A stretch of DNA of 64,000 nt from Hygrocybe punicea (GCA_963556145.1 OY744470.1:1302001-1366000); one strand, 5' to 3'. Numbered from the stretch's first letter, positions 25,223 through 36,809 are shown. Notes: generated from the sequence alone by a model not told the origin. A program made the numbers and translations.

Positions 25223-25958
25223 TGTAGAAGTGACTAGGAATAGTCTAACAAGCTTCAGTACGATAATAGGATATAAAAGGTAAGAAGCCGCCGAGTAAAC
25301 TACTGAAATCTATCAAGACCAGTCGAAGCCGACGAAGCTGACGATGTCGGGTACGGCGGGTCGGGTGTCGGGTGACGAGAAACGTAGAGATTAAGACGGT
25401 AGAAGGACGGGGAGAGCGTTGAGGAAACCGACGAGTAGTATGTGCGATGGATTTTACTGAGAGACTAATTCTCAGAGAGAGGAAACAGGGGAACTGGTTT
25501 CTTATTATGAGACGGCGCTTGGGCACCGTTTTTATACTACAAATTTCTGTACCTAGATTCGGACGAGAGTCCTCGGCCGATGAGAGGGAACAAAGGAGAA
25601 TAAAAATGGGGAAGTAGGAAGAGTGTTGCGAGGCGACAATGACAGGGAAAATGGGTGGAAGATATAAAAACCGTAAAAGATGCAATATACTTTACTATAT
25701 CCCCATAAGGGAGACGCTAGGCGTGAATAAGGCAAGTCCGATGTCGGGATCCCAGTCCGATGAGATCTATCTTTGATATTTGAAGTTCCGTGAGTTTAGG
25801 AGATAGACCGACCAGGTACGTGAGTGGCCGTGCTAGTCGGTATGCATCGGGTTGCGTCGGGTTGCATTGGGTTCGAGCGTAGATTGCTAGAGACGTCTGG
25901 TTCGAGCGGATTTGCTAGATATCGATGTTACGGCCTCAGAGGGTCGAGGACCCTCTAC
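25223..25958 (-). repeat. Long terminal repeat of the Ty3/gypsy element (approximate ends)
   Basis: In element orientation this is the 3' LTR, because pol is on the minus strand. Starts near TGTAGAAGTGAC (25223) and ends near CCCTCTAC (25958); the inner boundary next to a purine-rich tract (minus strand AAGGAGAAG) fits a polypurine tract. Similar in order and composition to 51155-51991 (CCGTTTTTAT box, TCGGCCGATG, GGGTACGGCGGGTCGGG). Exact ends and target duplication not established; no second LTR of this copy was found. Confidence 0.65.
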
Positions 25959-26126
25959 TTCTCCTTGGGTCTTCTAATAGAGACCATCCGTGGTCGAGAA
26001 TATGGGGTCTCCAAATGCGGGTCACGAATGTGGCCAATCACGTGAGTGGCCAAACAACGGCAAAGTAAAAATAAAAAAAATCTCGTTGTTGATCCGACCT
26101 TTCCTCTACACCATCACACGTTCACA

Positions 26127-27523
26127 ATGTCCCAAGTCTACGACAATTTCCTCGCCTTCGTTGAAAGCATCGAACCCGATGTCCGGGCGGACTACGAAGA
26201 GGCTGTCAACGCGGTCACCGTGTTTCATAGCGACGATCTCGTAACGATGGTGGACGGCAACGAGGGGATGGCCCAACAATGGTTGAGCGGCCGCAAGAAA
26301 GCGCTGGTGAGTTTTCCCGATTGACTACGCGTGTCCTAAGATAGCTCATGTCGTCCCACCAGCGTGCTTATAATGGAATCGTCGCGGAACTCCGAGCTGG
26401 TGGTACAAGGCCAGTAATGCCACCGTTATGGGCCGACCGCCAATCGTACGCCAACGATGTCGAAGAGTGGCTGAAAGAAGCGGCGGACCGAGAGAGGCAG
26501 GAAAAGGAAGAAGCCAGACGGTGGGCGGATGAAGAAGTGGCTACGCGGGAAGAGGAGGCCAGACGGATGGCAGAGGCAAATGCACGAGCGGAGGCAGAGA
26601 AAAGGCGAAAGGCGGCAGAGGAAAGGTGGGAGCGGCTTAGAATAGAACAACACGAGCAGCACTGGAATCAAGAAGTGGACCGGGTTGAAAGGGATGGAGC
26701 CGCGTATCGGCGGCGGCTCAGTGAAGAACGGCGAGCTGAAGCAAACGCATCGGTCGCGGGTGAACCAAGGACTGAGTCGATTCCGGAAGGTGAAGCCGCA
26801 GTTGAGCCAGAGGAAGGCCCCGTCAACCCGGCACCAGAGACACCGGCCGATGTAGAAGACGTAGATACGCCGGGCGTAGAGACCGGAGACCTGGCTGGTA
26901 CGACGGTGAGTTCCTGTGTCGGTTCCTTTGTTCTTTAGTCACTGATCCTGGTAATAGTTCACCGGGCCGTTTCCCCTACAACCCTGCACCAACTGCGTCA
27001 AGGCTCAAGAGGCGTGTCAAGGCGTCACGGGCTACGTGTGCGAACGATGCCGGAGGCTGAAGAAAGATGTACTAATGCTACACACCGGACGGGCGGGGGT
27101 CGGCGTAAGGTGGATACCGGAAAGGGCAAAGAGGTCGCGGTCGGCACGAGGAAGCCGTTGTCGTTCACGACAAAGCCCATCCGCAGTAGGCCTGCCCGGG
27201 CCTCAACGAGCAAACCGCGGGTCGAGGACGTGGAGTCGGTCGAGGACAATGACGAAGACGAGGAGGAGTCGGAGGAAGAGCGGCCGACGAAAAGGCTTAG
27301 GACGGCCTCGGCAGCGAACCCGTTCGTTTTGACAATGGAGAATTACGAGCAAGTGTCGGTGTGGCTAGCGGTCCTTACGGAGGAGCTGGGAGCCCTGGGC
27401 ACCAACGTCAACCGTCACCTCGTCCACTTCGGTCAAGAGTTCCAGCGGCTTCGCGTCGATCTCGAACGGTCGACCTCAAGGTTGGCGATGTTGAAGCGGG
27501 ATTACGAGACCGGCCGCCTCTAA
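26127..27523 (+). CDS. Accessory gene inside the gypsy element, antisense to pol; Zn-cluster-like
   Basis: Function unknown. ATG at 26127 (MSQVYDNFLAFVES); exon 1 to 26308, exon 2 from about 26362 to 26907, exon 3 from about 26959. The middle is a long charged helix rich in Glu, Arg and Ala (residues about 110-200), probably a coiled coil. Exon 3 begins with a Cys cluster: PCTNCVKAQEACQG then VCERCRRLKKD, i.e. C-x2-C-x6-C and C-x2-C-x-RLKK, reminiscent of a fungal binuclear zinc cluster. After this the reading shifts by one base near 27060 (the frame with RCTNATHRTGG continues to 27523), which suggests a 1-bp deletion. The C-terminus has an acidic stretch and a Leu-rich helix. An intact copy could encode a DNA-binding regulator. 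It has its own upstream region between 25958 and 26127 and converges on pol. Confidence 0.65.
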
Positions 27524-27728
27524 GATAGACAAAAATAACGAGCCCGTTGTGTATATATATATAAAATATCGTGTACATAAAAGACATGTCAGCTTGTTCA
27601 CCCAGCTAAGGAAAGCCGATCGGCTCCCGAAGACATAGGACTATTCGCATCATTCGTCATATCGTTAGAAAACTAAGAGGAACTAAATAAAATGGGGGTA
27701 TAATGTGGACAGAATATAAATGAAATGC
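27524..27728. other. Spacer between convergent pol and the accessory gene
   Basis: About 200 bp, AT-rich with a TATATATATATA run near 27553-27564. Probably contains both transcript ends. Confidence 0.4.
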
Positions 27729-30700
27729 TTAATCGTCGTCGGGTGAGGAGTCTATAGAGGGCGGGTACGTCGGATCATCAAGATCGTTTGAATCAGTATC
27801 GTCGGCATCGGGGTATTGTAAGAAGTCGTCCAACGGTATCGATATTTTTGAGCGGGCGTGGTAGGGTACGACTCGGAAAGCGGCAAATCGAGATTTAGAA
27901 ACCGCACCGTCGAGTTCGGCGAGTATGTAGGATCCGCCTTCTGTTTTCCTGACAACAACCATGGGTCCAAAGTACCGCGGTTTTGCTTTACGATCGAGAG
28001 ACATTTCGATACGTGAATTTCGGACAAGAACGAGGTTACCGGGTTCGAAGTCAAAAACTTTGATCGTGTTAGCGTATTTCTGCTCGAATTGCCGGGCGGA
28101 CGCGAGCCGAGATTTGGTAAGCTTTTCTTTGACCCGATTGAGGTCGGCTTCTCGTTTACGAAGTTGTCGGGCGCGGATGTCTATGAGGTCGGTCGTAGAC
28201 ATCGTATCTTGCGTCGGAACCATGTACGTAGCTTCGGCAAAATTGAATGGAAAAAGCGGTTCTACTCCGTGTGCGATGTAGTAGGACGAGTATCCGAGGC
28301 TTTTGTGTGTCGTGACCCGTTCGGCCCAAAATACGGAGTGGGTTACGGTGTGCCATTTCTTTTCATCTCCGTCACAACTTTTCATAATGGCCTCCCGGAC
28401 ATCTAGGTGGCGACGCTCAACGGGTCCGTTCGCTTGTGAGTTATAGGGCGAAATGTGGATGTGGCGGATACCGTAGCGGGAGGCGAGATAGTCGAGTGCC
28501 TCTATGAACGGCTTGCCGTTGTCGGTAACGATTTCTTCGAGAGCGCCCCAACGGCATAAGATGTCTTCGAACAAGAACGTCCCGATGGTGGAGCCGGTCT
28601 CGCGGCATAACATGTGGAACTCAGGGTAGGCGGACAGGGAGCAACGGGCTTGGACGATGTATCGATAGCCGCCGGATCGTGGCATAAACATTGTGTCAAC
28701 ATACGCTTTACGAAATAGCGAGGCCGGTGTAGCGACGGTGGGCGGAATGTGATGATAACGCATTTGCCGTACTTGGCACTGATGGCAAGACTGGACGTAC
28801 CACTTAACGTCGTGGTCGAGGTGCGGCCACCAGAAACGATTGAGTAGCCGAGCGCGGACGGAGAATATACCTTTGTGGCCGAGAGAGTCGTGAGCGTCTT
28901 TGAGTAACTGAAGCCGGCGGTCGGGCGGTATGACGAGTTTGTGTTTTCCGTGACGGTCTTTGCGCCAAAGCTTGTTATCGGTGACGAAGAATTCAAGGGC
29001 GTATCGTAAGAACAGACGGTATTCTTCGTCCGTGAAGTTCGCGGGTCGGGTTAGATCTTGTAACCAGATCTCGACGAGGGCAAGACGAACGTCGGCCGCG
29101 CGGGCTTTATCGGATCGCGGTATGTCAGAAACGGCTTCCTGATTTGTGTAGACGAGGACGGCCGGTAATTCTTGGAGTCGGTCGGCTGTGGCACGGCAGC
29201 GGCCGCATACGGCAATCGGCTTAGACGGTGTGGGGGCGGGTCGGTAGTTGACGACTTCCATAAAGAAACCGTAGGAGTGGTCGAGCCAATCGTCGGAGTC
29301 GTTGATCTCCTCGGGGTCTTCTGCAGCGCGGGGATGTTGGGAGAGTCCGTCGGGTGCACCGTGTGCGGAAGCGGGTACGTGAACGAGTCTAAAGTCAAAT
29401 AAGAGCACGCCGGCTATCCATCGGTTGATTGTTACATTGGGCTGAATGTCGGGGTTGTTGAGCATCCCTTTTATGTACTTCGCGTCGACTTCAACGGTGA
29501 GGTTGCGGACGCCGATAATGAAAATCCGATAGGCGCGGAGGGCCCTGAAGAGGCCGTAGAGTTCGAGCTTGGACTGGGAGTATCGGGCTTCACGTTCGTT
29601 CCACGATATTGAACCAAAGCGATTCGGATAACATTTTCCGTCAGCGCGGATTTGCATGAGAACGAAGCCGACTCCAAGGACGGATGAATCAACGGCGAGA
29701 ATCACTTCCCATTCATGCGTAATGACGGCGTTTTTGAGGTAGTCGACGGCGGTCTCTTCTTCTTCACCAAATTTGAAGGGTATACCTTTGCGGGTAAGAC
29801 GGACGAGGGGTCGGGAGTGGAGCGAGAAGTCCTTGATAAAAATACGCAAGACGCCGCAGATACCGAGAAAAGCGCGAACTTCAGTGAGGTTGGTCGGCAG
29901 TGGCCAATCGCGAATCTTCTGTACTTTGGAGTCGTCGGCTACTCTTCCTTCGTATGTGCATCGGTGGCCAACAACGATGACTGAGGGTCGACACAACTCG
30001 AGTTTTTTGCCGTTGAAGGTACCGCCGACATAGCGGAAACGCTGGATGACGCGGTTGACACCTTGGAAGTGCTCCCAAATGAAACGTCGAATTGCCGGGT
30101 TCTCGGGTATAGTCTCGTAGGTACCGTTGGGTTGCTCGTAGTGGGTTGGAGGCCCTTTGACGGGAATATTGTCCATATATGGAACGGCAAGATGAGGGAT
30201 TTCGTCACGGAGGATGTACGTGGAGTCACCGTGTAGGATCTGCGGGGAATTTGTGTATCCCATAGCAATCCGCGTAAGTCGAAGCGTTCCGAGTGGAGAC
30301 TGAAAGGTCATATAGTCCCGAGACGAGGGGTGGACGAGGCGTTGGTCGAAAGAGACGAAGAGGTTGAAGGAAGCGTAGCAAGAGTGGCCGCCAAAGGCCT
30401 CAGCCAAGTGCTCGGTCATGGGCGGTACGGCGGGATTGCGGATAGTGACGGCGTTAAGCGGCTGTAGATCGTGGACAATTCGAAGAGACTTCCCATCCTT
30501 TTTCAAAACGCAGAACCAGCGGGAGCGGTATGACGAATTCGAGGGTTCATAGGTACCGGCGTTAATTTTGTCTTTGATGATGCCGATGACTTCGTTAAGG
30601 ATGCCAGGTGGGATTGGGATATTGCGATGGACCCACGGGTCATGCGGTACGGTGGGAATGTGGATCGGCAGGAAGTAGTCCGTATTGAACTGCCCTTTCT

Positions 30701-31125
30701 CGGATTCGTTCCACGCGAAAGCGGCTTCTTGCATTTTGATGATATGGTGGCCGAGTTTTTCTTCCTCTGGCCAAAGGAATCCATCCGGGTTCATCGGCAT
30801 CGCGTCGTGTCGTTCCTGGGTATAGCGGGTGCCGGGTGTAAAGTCGGGCGGGTGAGTCGGGAGCGTGGGTAAGTCGGCTAGCGGGTCGCCGGTGATCTCG
30901 CGTATTATCTGGTATTCGTCGGGGAGAGTGGTAGAAATTGGGTGGATACGATCAGCTACCTTCTTATACTTTTTCTTGGTAACGACTCCTTTTAGGTCCC
31001 TGGTAGGGGGGGTGGTATACGAGATATAAGTAGCGTGTTCAGTAGAGGCTTTGTTACAAATATTCGAAGAAGAAATATGTGACGCAGGAGCGGAGACGGA
31101 ACAAGACGAAGGAAGGGTATCGGTA
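27729..31125 (-). CDS. Ty3/gypsy polyprotein (reverse transcriptase, RNase H, integrase), 5'-truncated
   Basis: Single uninterrupted frame. Domains in order: RT (RSRWFCVLKKDGKSLRIVHD, then a YMDN box at 30168-30176), RNase H (EVILAVDSSVLGVGFVLMQI ... HGAPDGLSQHP), integrase zinc region (DAHDSLGHKGIFS ... CHQCQVRQ), integrase core with D in YVDTMFMP, D in IVTDNGKPF and E in NGPVERRH, and an acidic tail. No protease or gag is seen upstream. The RT active site reads YMDN where family members have YxDD; loss of the second Asp would inactivate reverse transcription. The open frame continues artificially through 31126 into the inverted repeat as far as 31289, giving a chimeric N-terminus that is probably not biological. 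Confidence 0.9.
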
Positions 31126-33007
31126 CAGTAGACCCAGTCGTTTTGGTTAACCCGATCGCAGATATAGTTGCAAAAGGTAGGTACACATAGCGCAGTTGCT
31201 TGCTGGGGGGGTAGGTTAACCCAAAAGACAGCTCTTGCTGGGGAAATGTGGTGTGGTAGGTTGACCCAGGTACAGATCTTGCTGGTCAAGGGCGCCTGGG
31301 TGGGTCAACCCGGTGTCAGCTCTGCCATGGGGTAGGTTAACCCAGGGCAGCTATTCCAGGATGGATGGGTTGACCCAGGTCCAGCTGTTCAAGCCATGTG
31401 GGTTTACCTGGCTTCAGTTATTGCTGCAGCACTGGGTTGACCCTAGACCAGTTCTTGCTGCACACTGGGGTTGACCTGGACCCAGCTGTTGCTGTGGCAT
31501 TGGGTTGACCAGGGCCCAGCACATGCTGGAGGGGGTGACTGGGGTCCAGCGATTGCTGGGTTGACCTGGCCCCAGCTCTTGCTGCAGGATTGGGTCAACC
31601 CAGGTCCAGCTCTTGTTGCAGCATCGGGTCAACCCAGGTCCAGCTCTTACTGCTGCACCGGGTGCACCCAGGGCCAGCTTTTGCTGCAGCACTGGGTCAA
31701 CCCAGGGCCAGCTATTGCTGGAGCATTGGGTTGACCTGGTCCCAGCTCTTGCTGCAGCACTGGGTTGACCCAGGTCCAGCACCTCCTGCAGGGCTTGGGT
31801 TGACCAGGGTCCAGCTATTGATGCAGCACTTGGTTGACCCAGGTCCAGCAATTACTGCGCCATTGGGATGACCTGGTCCCAGCTCTTGCTGCAGCACTGG
31901 GTTGACCGGGGTCCAGCTATTGATGCAGCACTTGGTTGACCCAGGTCCAGCACCTCCTGCAGGGCTTGGGTTGACCAGGGTCCAGCTATTGATGCAGCAC
32001 TTGGTTGACCCAGGTCCAGCAATTACTGCGCCATTGGGTTGACCTGGTCCCAGCTCTTGCTGCAGCACTGGGTTGACCGGGGTCCAGCTATTGATGCAGC
32101 ACTTGGTTGACCCAGGTCCAGCACCTCCTGCAGGGCTTGGGTTGACCAGGGTCCAGCTATTGATGCAGCACTTGGTTGACCCAGGTCCAGCAATTACTGC
32201 GCCATTGGGTTGACCTGGTCCCAGCTCTTGCTGCAGCACTGGGTTGACCGGGGTCCAGCTATTGATGCAGCACTTGGTTGACCCAGGTCCAGCACCTCCT
32301 GCAGGGCTTTGGTTGACCGGGGTCCAGCTATTTCTGCAGCACTGGGTTGACCCTGGCCCAGCACTTGCTGCGGGGTAGGTTGACTGGGGTCCAGCTATTG
32401 CTGCAGGGCTTGGGTTGACCAGGGTCCAGCTATTGCTGCTCCACTTAGTGTATTGCACGGGTACGGGTAAACCCGCGGGTTTTGCCACGGGTACGGGTAC
32501 GGGTAGGGTACGGCTACGGATTCCTGGACCCGCCAGCTTTTTTTTAAGCCCTGGATCATCCAAAATGGTCAAGTAATGAGCTAGATATGCTCAAAATACC
32601 TCATTGCAGTATTTTGAGCATATCTAGCTCAATACTTGACCGTTTTGGACAATCCGGGGCTTAAAATGATGGGTAAAACCCGCGGGTTTTGTACCCGCAG
32701 GTACAACGGGTGTGGGTATGGGTACAGCCAAAAATACCCGGGGGTTACCCGTGCAATACACTAGCTGCACTAGGTAGACCCTGGCCCAGTACTTGCTGCA
32801 GGATAGGTTGACCGGGGTCCAGCTATTGCTGCAGCACTTGGTTGACCCAGGTCCAGCAATTACTGCAGCATTGGGTTGACCTGGTCCCAGCTCTTGCTGC
32901 AGCACTGGCTTGACCAGGGTCCAGCTATTGCTGCAGGGTAGGTTGACTGGGGTCCAGCCCATTCTGTAGCGTTGGTTTGATCCTGGACCCACTCAATTGG
33001 CAGGATT
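31126..33007 (+). repeat. Left outer arm with 34-35-bp minisatellite
   Basis: Built of 34-35-bp units of the type TCCAGCTATTGATGCAGC...GGTTGACCCAGG. Five variant units form a higher-order repeat of 171 bp seen starting at 31810, 31981 and 32152. Because 171 is divisible by 3, long frames stay open on both strands (e.g. minus 32572-31712); these are repeat readings, not credible genes. Confidence 0.9.
32438..32771. mobile_element. MITE 3a: hAT-type element nested in the left arm
   Basis: Element 32446-32763, termini TAGTGTATTGCACGGGT and inverse, flanked by GCTCCACT and GCTGCACT (7 of 8 matching). Subterminal ACGGGTACGGGTA runs and a central hairpin of TGAGCTAGATATGCTCAAAA with its inverse. 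Non-coding. Confidence 0.88.
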
Positions 33008-33619
33008 ACACAAAAATGTCCTCTGTATAAATAACATTACAATAATCCAAAATATGGAAAAACATGGTATGGGTCCTTGTAGCCCTTGAAAAATAGAACA
33101 ACTTTCCCTCTACAACCATGTCAATCCAAGCATTTCTTGTACAGATATTCATCATACAAGTTACAATGACTCAATTCAACAATTCCCCTATAACTTTCTA
33201 TATAACACATATTTTGAAATTGTAAATGGAGGGAACAGTGGCCCTTAGGACATAGACAAACTGTCCCTCTCAAACTATGCAATTTGGTGCAGTATTTCAC
33301 AAGTTATCATTTTACTAGGACCTCCTTCTTTAAAAGATTTATTTTTCAAAAAGGTCATTGTATATGCAAATAGCAATAAAGTAGACACATAAATTTAATA
33401 ATAATTATATCCAAATACATAATTAAATAGTAAAGGGCAGGAGGCAGATGAGAGGAAGATAGGTGGGTGTGGAGTGGAGGAAGGTGGGTGTGGGAGAAGG
33501 GAGTGGGAGTGGGAGAAGAGGGAAGTGGGAAGGCAGCAGGCAAGGGCAGCAGGGAGAGGGAGAGGGAGAGGGAGAGGGAGAGGGAGGAGGAGAGGGAGGA
33601 GAGTCGGAAGTACAGACCG
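33008..33619. repeat. Left inner arm: AT-rich part and GA-rich microsatellite
   Basis: 33008-33360 is AT-rich without a clear partner. 33360-33600 matches the inverse of about 36000-36285 and holds GGGAGA/GGAGAAG runs (33550-33600). No gene seen. Confidence 0.6.
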
Positions 33620-34439
33620 GTTGCGTTCCCGTTGTCCTCGTCGTCTTTGTCTACGTCTCCGCCGTCCTCGTCCTCGTCGTTCCCGTCCCAGTCGTCCCCG
33701 TCCCCATCGTCCCCGTTTCCGCCGTTCCGGTCCCTGTCGTTCCCGTTCCCGTCGTTCCTCTCGGTGTCGTCATCGTCCTCGTTGTCGTTGTCATCGCCCG
33801 TAGTCCTCGTCGTCCGCCAGATCGTCGTCGTCGTCTGCGTCGTCCTATCGTCCCCTCGCTAGCCGTCCCCGTCGTTCCCGTCCCCGTCGTTCCCGTTCCC
33901 GTCGTCCCCGTTCCCATCGTCCTCCTTGTCATCGTCATCGTCATCGTCATCGTCGTCGTCATCGTCGTCGTCCTCGTCGTCGTCATCGTCCTCGTCCTCG
34001 TCGTCGTCATCGTCGTCGTCCTCGTCGTCGTCATCGTCGTCGTCCTCGTCGTCGTCATCGTCGTCGTCCTCTCGTCCTCGTTGTCGTCATCCCCGTCTCC
34101 GTCCCCGTCGTCGTCCTCGTCGTTCCCTGGATGCTCCCGTCGTCCTGTTGTCTCTTCGCTGGCCGTCTCCGTCCCCGTCGTCTTCCCTGGCTGGCCGTCT
34201 GTGCCCTCGTCGCCTCTGTCCCCGTCGTTGCCTGCCATCCGCCGTTTCGGCCCTTCAGTTGGGTGTTGACGTGACATGGCGCGGGCATGCCTGTTGCGGT
34301 TAATTTCAGGCGCGGCAGTGAGAAAGTCCTTCATAAAAACAATAATATTATCTAGCATAGTAATAGTAATAAATTTTGAGAAATCTACTTACCTTCTACT
34401 TGATTTTGCTGCTGTTGCTGTTCTCGTGGACGCATCGTG
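33620..34439 (-). other. Outward-directed low-complexity ORF region, left copy
   Basis: Minus-strand readings (about 34440-33650) begin MRPREQQQQQNQVEG near 34430, have a donor GTAAGTAG, then continue as a Thr/Asp/Arg-rich stretch made from GAC/GAT/GGG triplets. The mirror-image region 35293-35930 has a similar beginning, intron and repeat tail. The triplet array at 33620-34120 is also open on the plus strand as Ser or Val runs. A real product cannot be shown. Confidence 0.4.
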
Positions 34440-34512
34440 GAGTACGCGACGATTTGAACCCACGCCGGAGGTTGCCGATTGCCCAAACGGGCGCGAGTTG
34501 CCTTATATGTAA
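34440..34512 (-). other. tRNA-like motif, left copy
   Basis: On the minus strand: GGCAACTCGCGCCCGTTTGG ... GTGGGTTCAAATCG, with a B-box-like GGTTCAAATC but no proper cloverleaf. Inverted partner at 35203-35293. Could be a decayed tRNA-derived or SINE-like piece. Confidence 0.35.
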
Positions 34513-35202
34513 CCAAGATATTACTTTTCTCAGTGTAATTGCATGGAGCACAACGACTGTGTAGCACATTTAAGACCATGTAGAGATAGAATTAGCCTCT
34601 AACTACATCCTCCCCAAATTTTGTATTTTATTATGGCATACATAGAGAGATATCCATGATTCATTGATACCTCCCTGCCAATTCTGGACCCTTAAAGTGC
34701 TACTTTACCAATATTGCTCTGAAAAATATGAGAATAATTTGGAAACTACTATGTAAAGTATCTATTGTATTGATGATCAGTGCCTGGCACTTGGTGGTCC
34801 CGGAATCTGTTGTAGCCAAGAAATGAAAGGTTCAAAGTAAAGCTGAACTTGAAGTTCGGACGCGGTTGATGGGTCAGCCACAATGCACAATTCTGTGCAT
34901 TTGCTTGGCTGAAACAAAGGTCCTGGTCCACCCACAATCAGGCACTTATGTGTACCACAATGAGTACTCATTAAAGTACTCCTTAGATTAATTTCAGATT
35001 TTTAAGACAAAGTTAGATCATTAAGGGTCCAATTCTGGCAGAGGAATGGAATAAATTGTGAATAGCTCTTGATGCAGGGCCGAATAAAATACAAATTTTG
35101 GTATGAGGGTAGATATACCATATTTACACCTTTTGAGGATCTCACTTCGGGTATGCATGCATTGTTGTGCATGCTAGAAGATTCAAAAGCTTCAGCGACA
35201 CT
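34513..35202. repeat. Centre of the giant inverted duplication
   Basis: Diverged inverted similarity continues (for example TTAAGGGTCCAATTCTGGCA at 35023 with the inverse of about 34672-34698; AATAAAATACAAATTTTG near 35084), meeting near 34860. No coding feature. Confidence 0.6.
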
Positions 35203-35293
35203 TCCATGTTTGGCAACTCGAACCCGTTTGGGAAATCGGCAACAGCCGGTTGGCTTTCCCGCGCGAGTTCAAAGCTTCGACTCGTTGATTTCA
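35203..35293 (+). other. tRNA-like motif, right copy
   Basis: GGCAACTCGAACCCGTTTGG ... GCGAGTTCAAAGC on the plus strand; inverted partner of 34440-34512 with clear divergence. Confidence 0.35.
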
Positions 35294-36240
35294 ACAACGC
35301 GTCAACGCGTCAGACGGGTGCAGAGGAGCACCCAAGGTAAATTTCTGATTTGAACATTTTTGTCTTCTTTGCTAATTGTTGACCTTTTGCAGCTACACCA
35401 CGCCAAACACAGGCGAATCCAAAAACCCATCACCAGAACACAACGCGCCAGCAAACAGAACGGAAGCCGACGAAAACGGCCACCGTGAGGATGGCGGAAA
35501 CGAGGCCGCGAGGCCGGGTACGAGGATGCGCCAACGACCAGGACGGACGGCCGAGACAACCACGACGGCAACGACGAGGTCAGTCGACGAGGTCACAGAC
35601 GGCCGGCGACGGGACAACGGGACGGAGAAGGATAGCGACGGGACGACAGGACGACGGAGACGACGACGACCATCCGGGGGACGACGACAACCATCCAGGT
35701 GGCGACGAGGACGACGACGGGGACGGAGACGCGGATGACGACGACAACGAGGACGATGACGACGACGACGGGAACGACGGGAACGGGAACGACAGCGACG
35801 GGGACGACGGGGACGAGGACGGCGGAGACGCAGACGAGGACGACAGGACGAGGACGACGGGACGAGGACGGCGGAGACGTAGACGAAGACGACGAGGACA
35901 ACGGGAACGTATGTACATTCCACTCTCCTCCCTCTCCCTCTCCCTCTCCCTCTCCCTCTCCGTCTCCATCTCTGTCTCCCTCCCGTCCCTGCTGCCTTCC
36001 CACCTTCCCCCTTCTCCCACTCCCACTCCCTTCTCCCACTCCCACTCCCTTCTCCCACTCCCACTCCCTTCTCCCACTCCCACTCCCTTCTCCCACTCCC
36101 ACTCCCTTCTCCCACTCCCACTCCCTTCTCCCACTCCCACCTTCCTCCCTCTCCTACTCCCACCTTCCTCCCTCTCCCACTCCCCTATCTTCCTCTCACC
36201 TGCCTTCTGCCCTTCACTATATAATTATGTATTTGGATAA
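35294..36240 (+). other. Outward-directed low-complexity ORF region, right copy
   Basis: A first segment ends at a donor near 35337 (GTAAAT) with an acceptor TTTTGCAG before 35393. The following frame is open to 36240 and codes for an Arg/Thr-rich segment, then an Asp/Gly/Glu-rich stretch (about 35660-35850), Arg-rich residues, and a Ser/Leu/Pro tail read from CTCCC repeats (35920-36180). It mirrors 34439-33620. Base composition is strongly skewed; a functional protein is doubtful. Confidence 0.4.
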
Positions 36241-36809
36241 AATAATCATTAAATTTATGTGTCTATTTTAAGTAATAGTGAGGATATATATATTGATTCC
36301 AATGGAGAATTGAGCAATATTAAATAGAAAAGCACAATATTTGAAGTGGGGTAAGTTCTGATTTTGTCATAGATTGTCATTGGGAATAAATAGCTCCTGT
36401 AACGGCTGATAGCTGATAGTGAAAGTAAGATATTGTGCATTGTCAAAATAATAATGTTTTAATTTTGCTATTCCCTGTGCTTTTAATAAGTGCATTCAAA
36501 TTATATTATGTGGTACATTGTGTGTCATGTACAGATTGAAAATTTTTGAGGACTTTATATGGCAGTTTCTGAGTAAATATTGGCTTGAGCTGGTGTGAGC
36601 TCTGTCAATGTTGTGAACATGAAATAATTGCAGGCAGACTGGGGTGTGGCTCAAGCCTGTGGACCAACATGAGCCCACATGGCAGCAAGAGCTGGATCCT
36701 GGTCAACCAAATCCTGCAGCGAGAGCTAGGCCAGGGTCAACCCAATTCTGCAGCAAGAGCTGAGCATGGCAACCCAGTGCTGGAGCAATAGCCAGACCGT
36801 GGTGAACCC
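36241..36809. repeat. Right inner arm: AT-rich part and minisatellite start
   Basis: 36241-36640 is AT-rich with no gene. From about 36675 the 34-bp minisatellite begins on the right side, before the paired region that starts at 36810. Confidence 0.5.

Larger units (their letters stand above)
25223..31125 (-). mobile_element. Ty3/gypsy retrotransposon, 5'-truncated, with antisense accessory gene
   Basis: Order in element orientation: (5' LTR and gag missing) - pol 31125-27729 - antisense gene 27523-26127 - 3' LTR 25958-25223. The 5' part is cut at 31125/31126 by the outer end of the giant inverted repeat. Pol has RT, RNase H and integrase in the Ty3/gypsy order. Confidence 0.85.

Noticed and set aside
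25245..25735. Minus-strand ORFs at 25.2-25.7 kb
   Set aside because: They lie within the LTR and do not resemble any protein.
31712..32572. 286-residue ORF in the left minisatellite (and its mirror in the right arm)
   Set aside because: It is a direct reading of the 171-bp repeat. The opposite strand is equally open, and composition follows the repeat rather than any protein family.
33463..34358. Long ORFs giving Val/Ile runs, Ser runs or Thr/Asp runs
   Set aside because: Different frames of the same GTC/GAC triplet array. At most the minus-strand frame could be real, and it is listed only as low-complexity.
34440..34512. tRNA gene
   Set aside because: A TTCAAAT loop-like word is present but no cloverleaf or acceptor stem could be formed, and the partner copy lacks it too.
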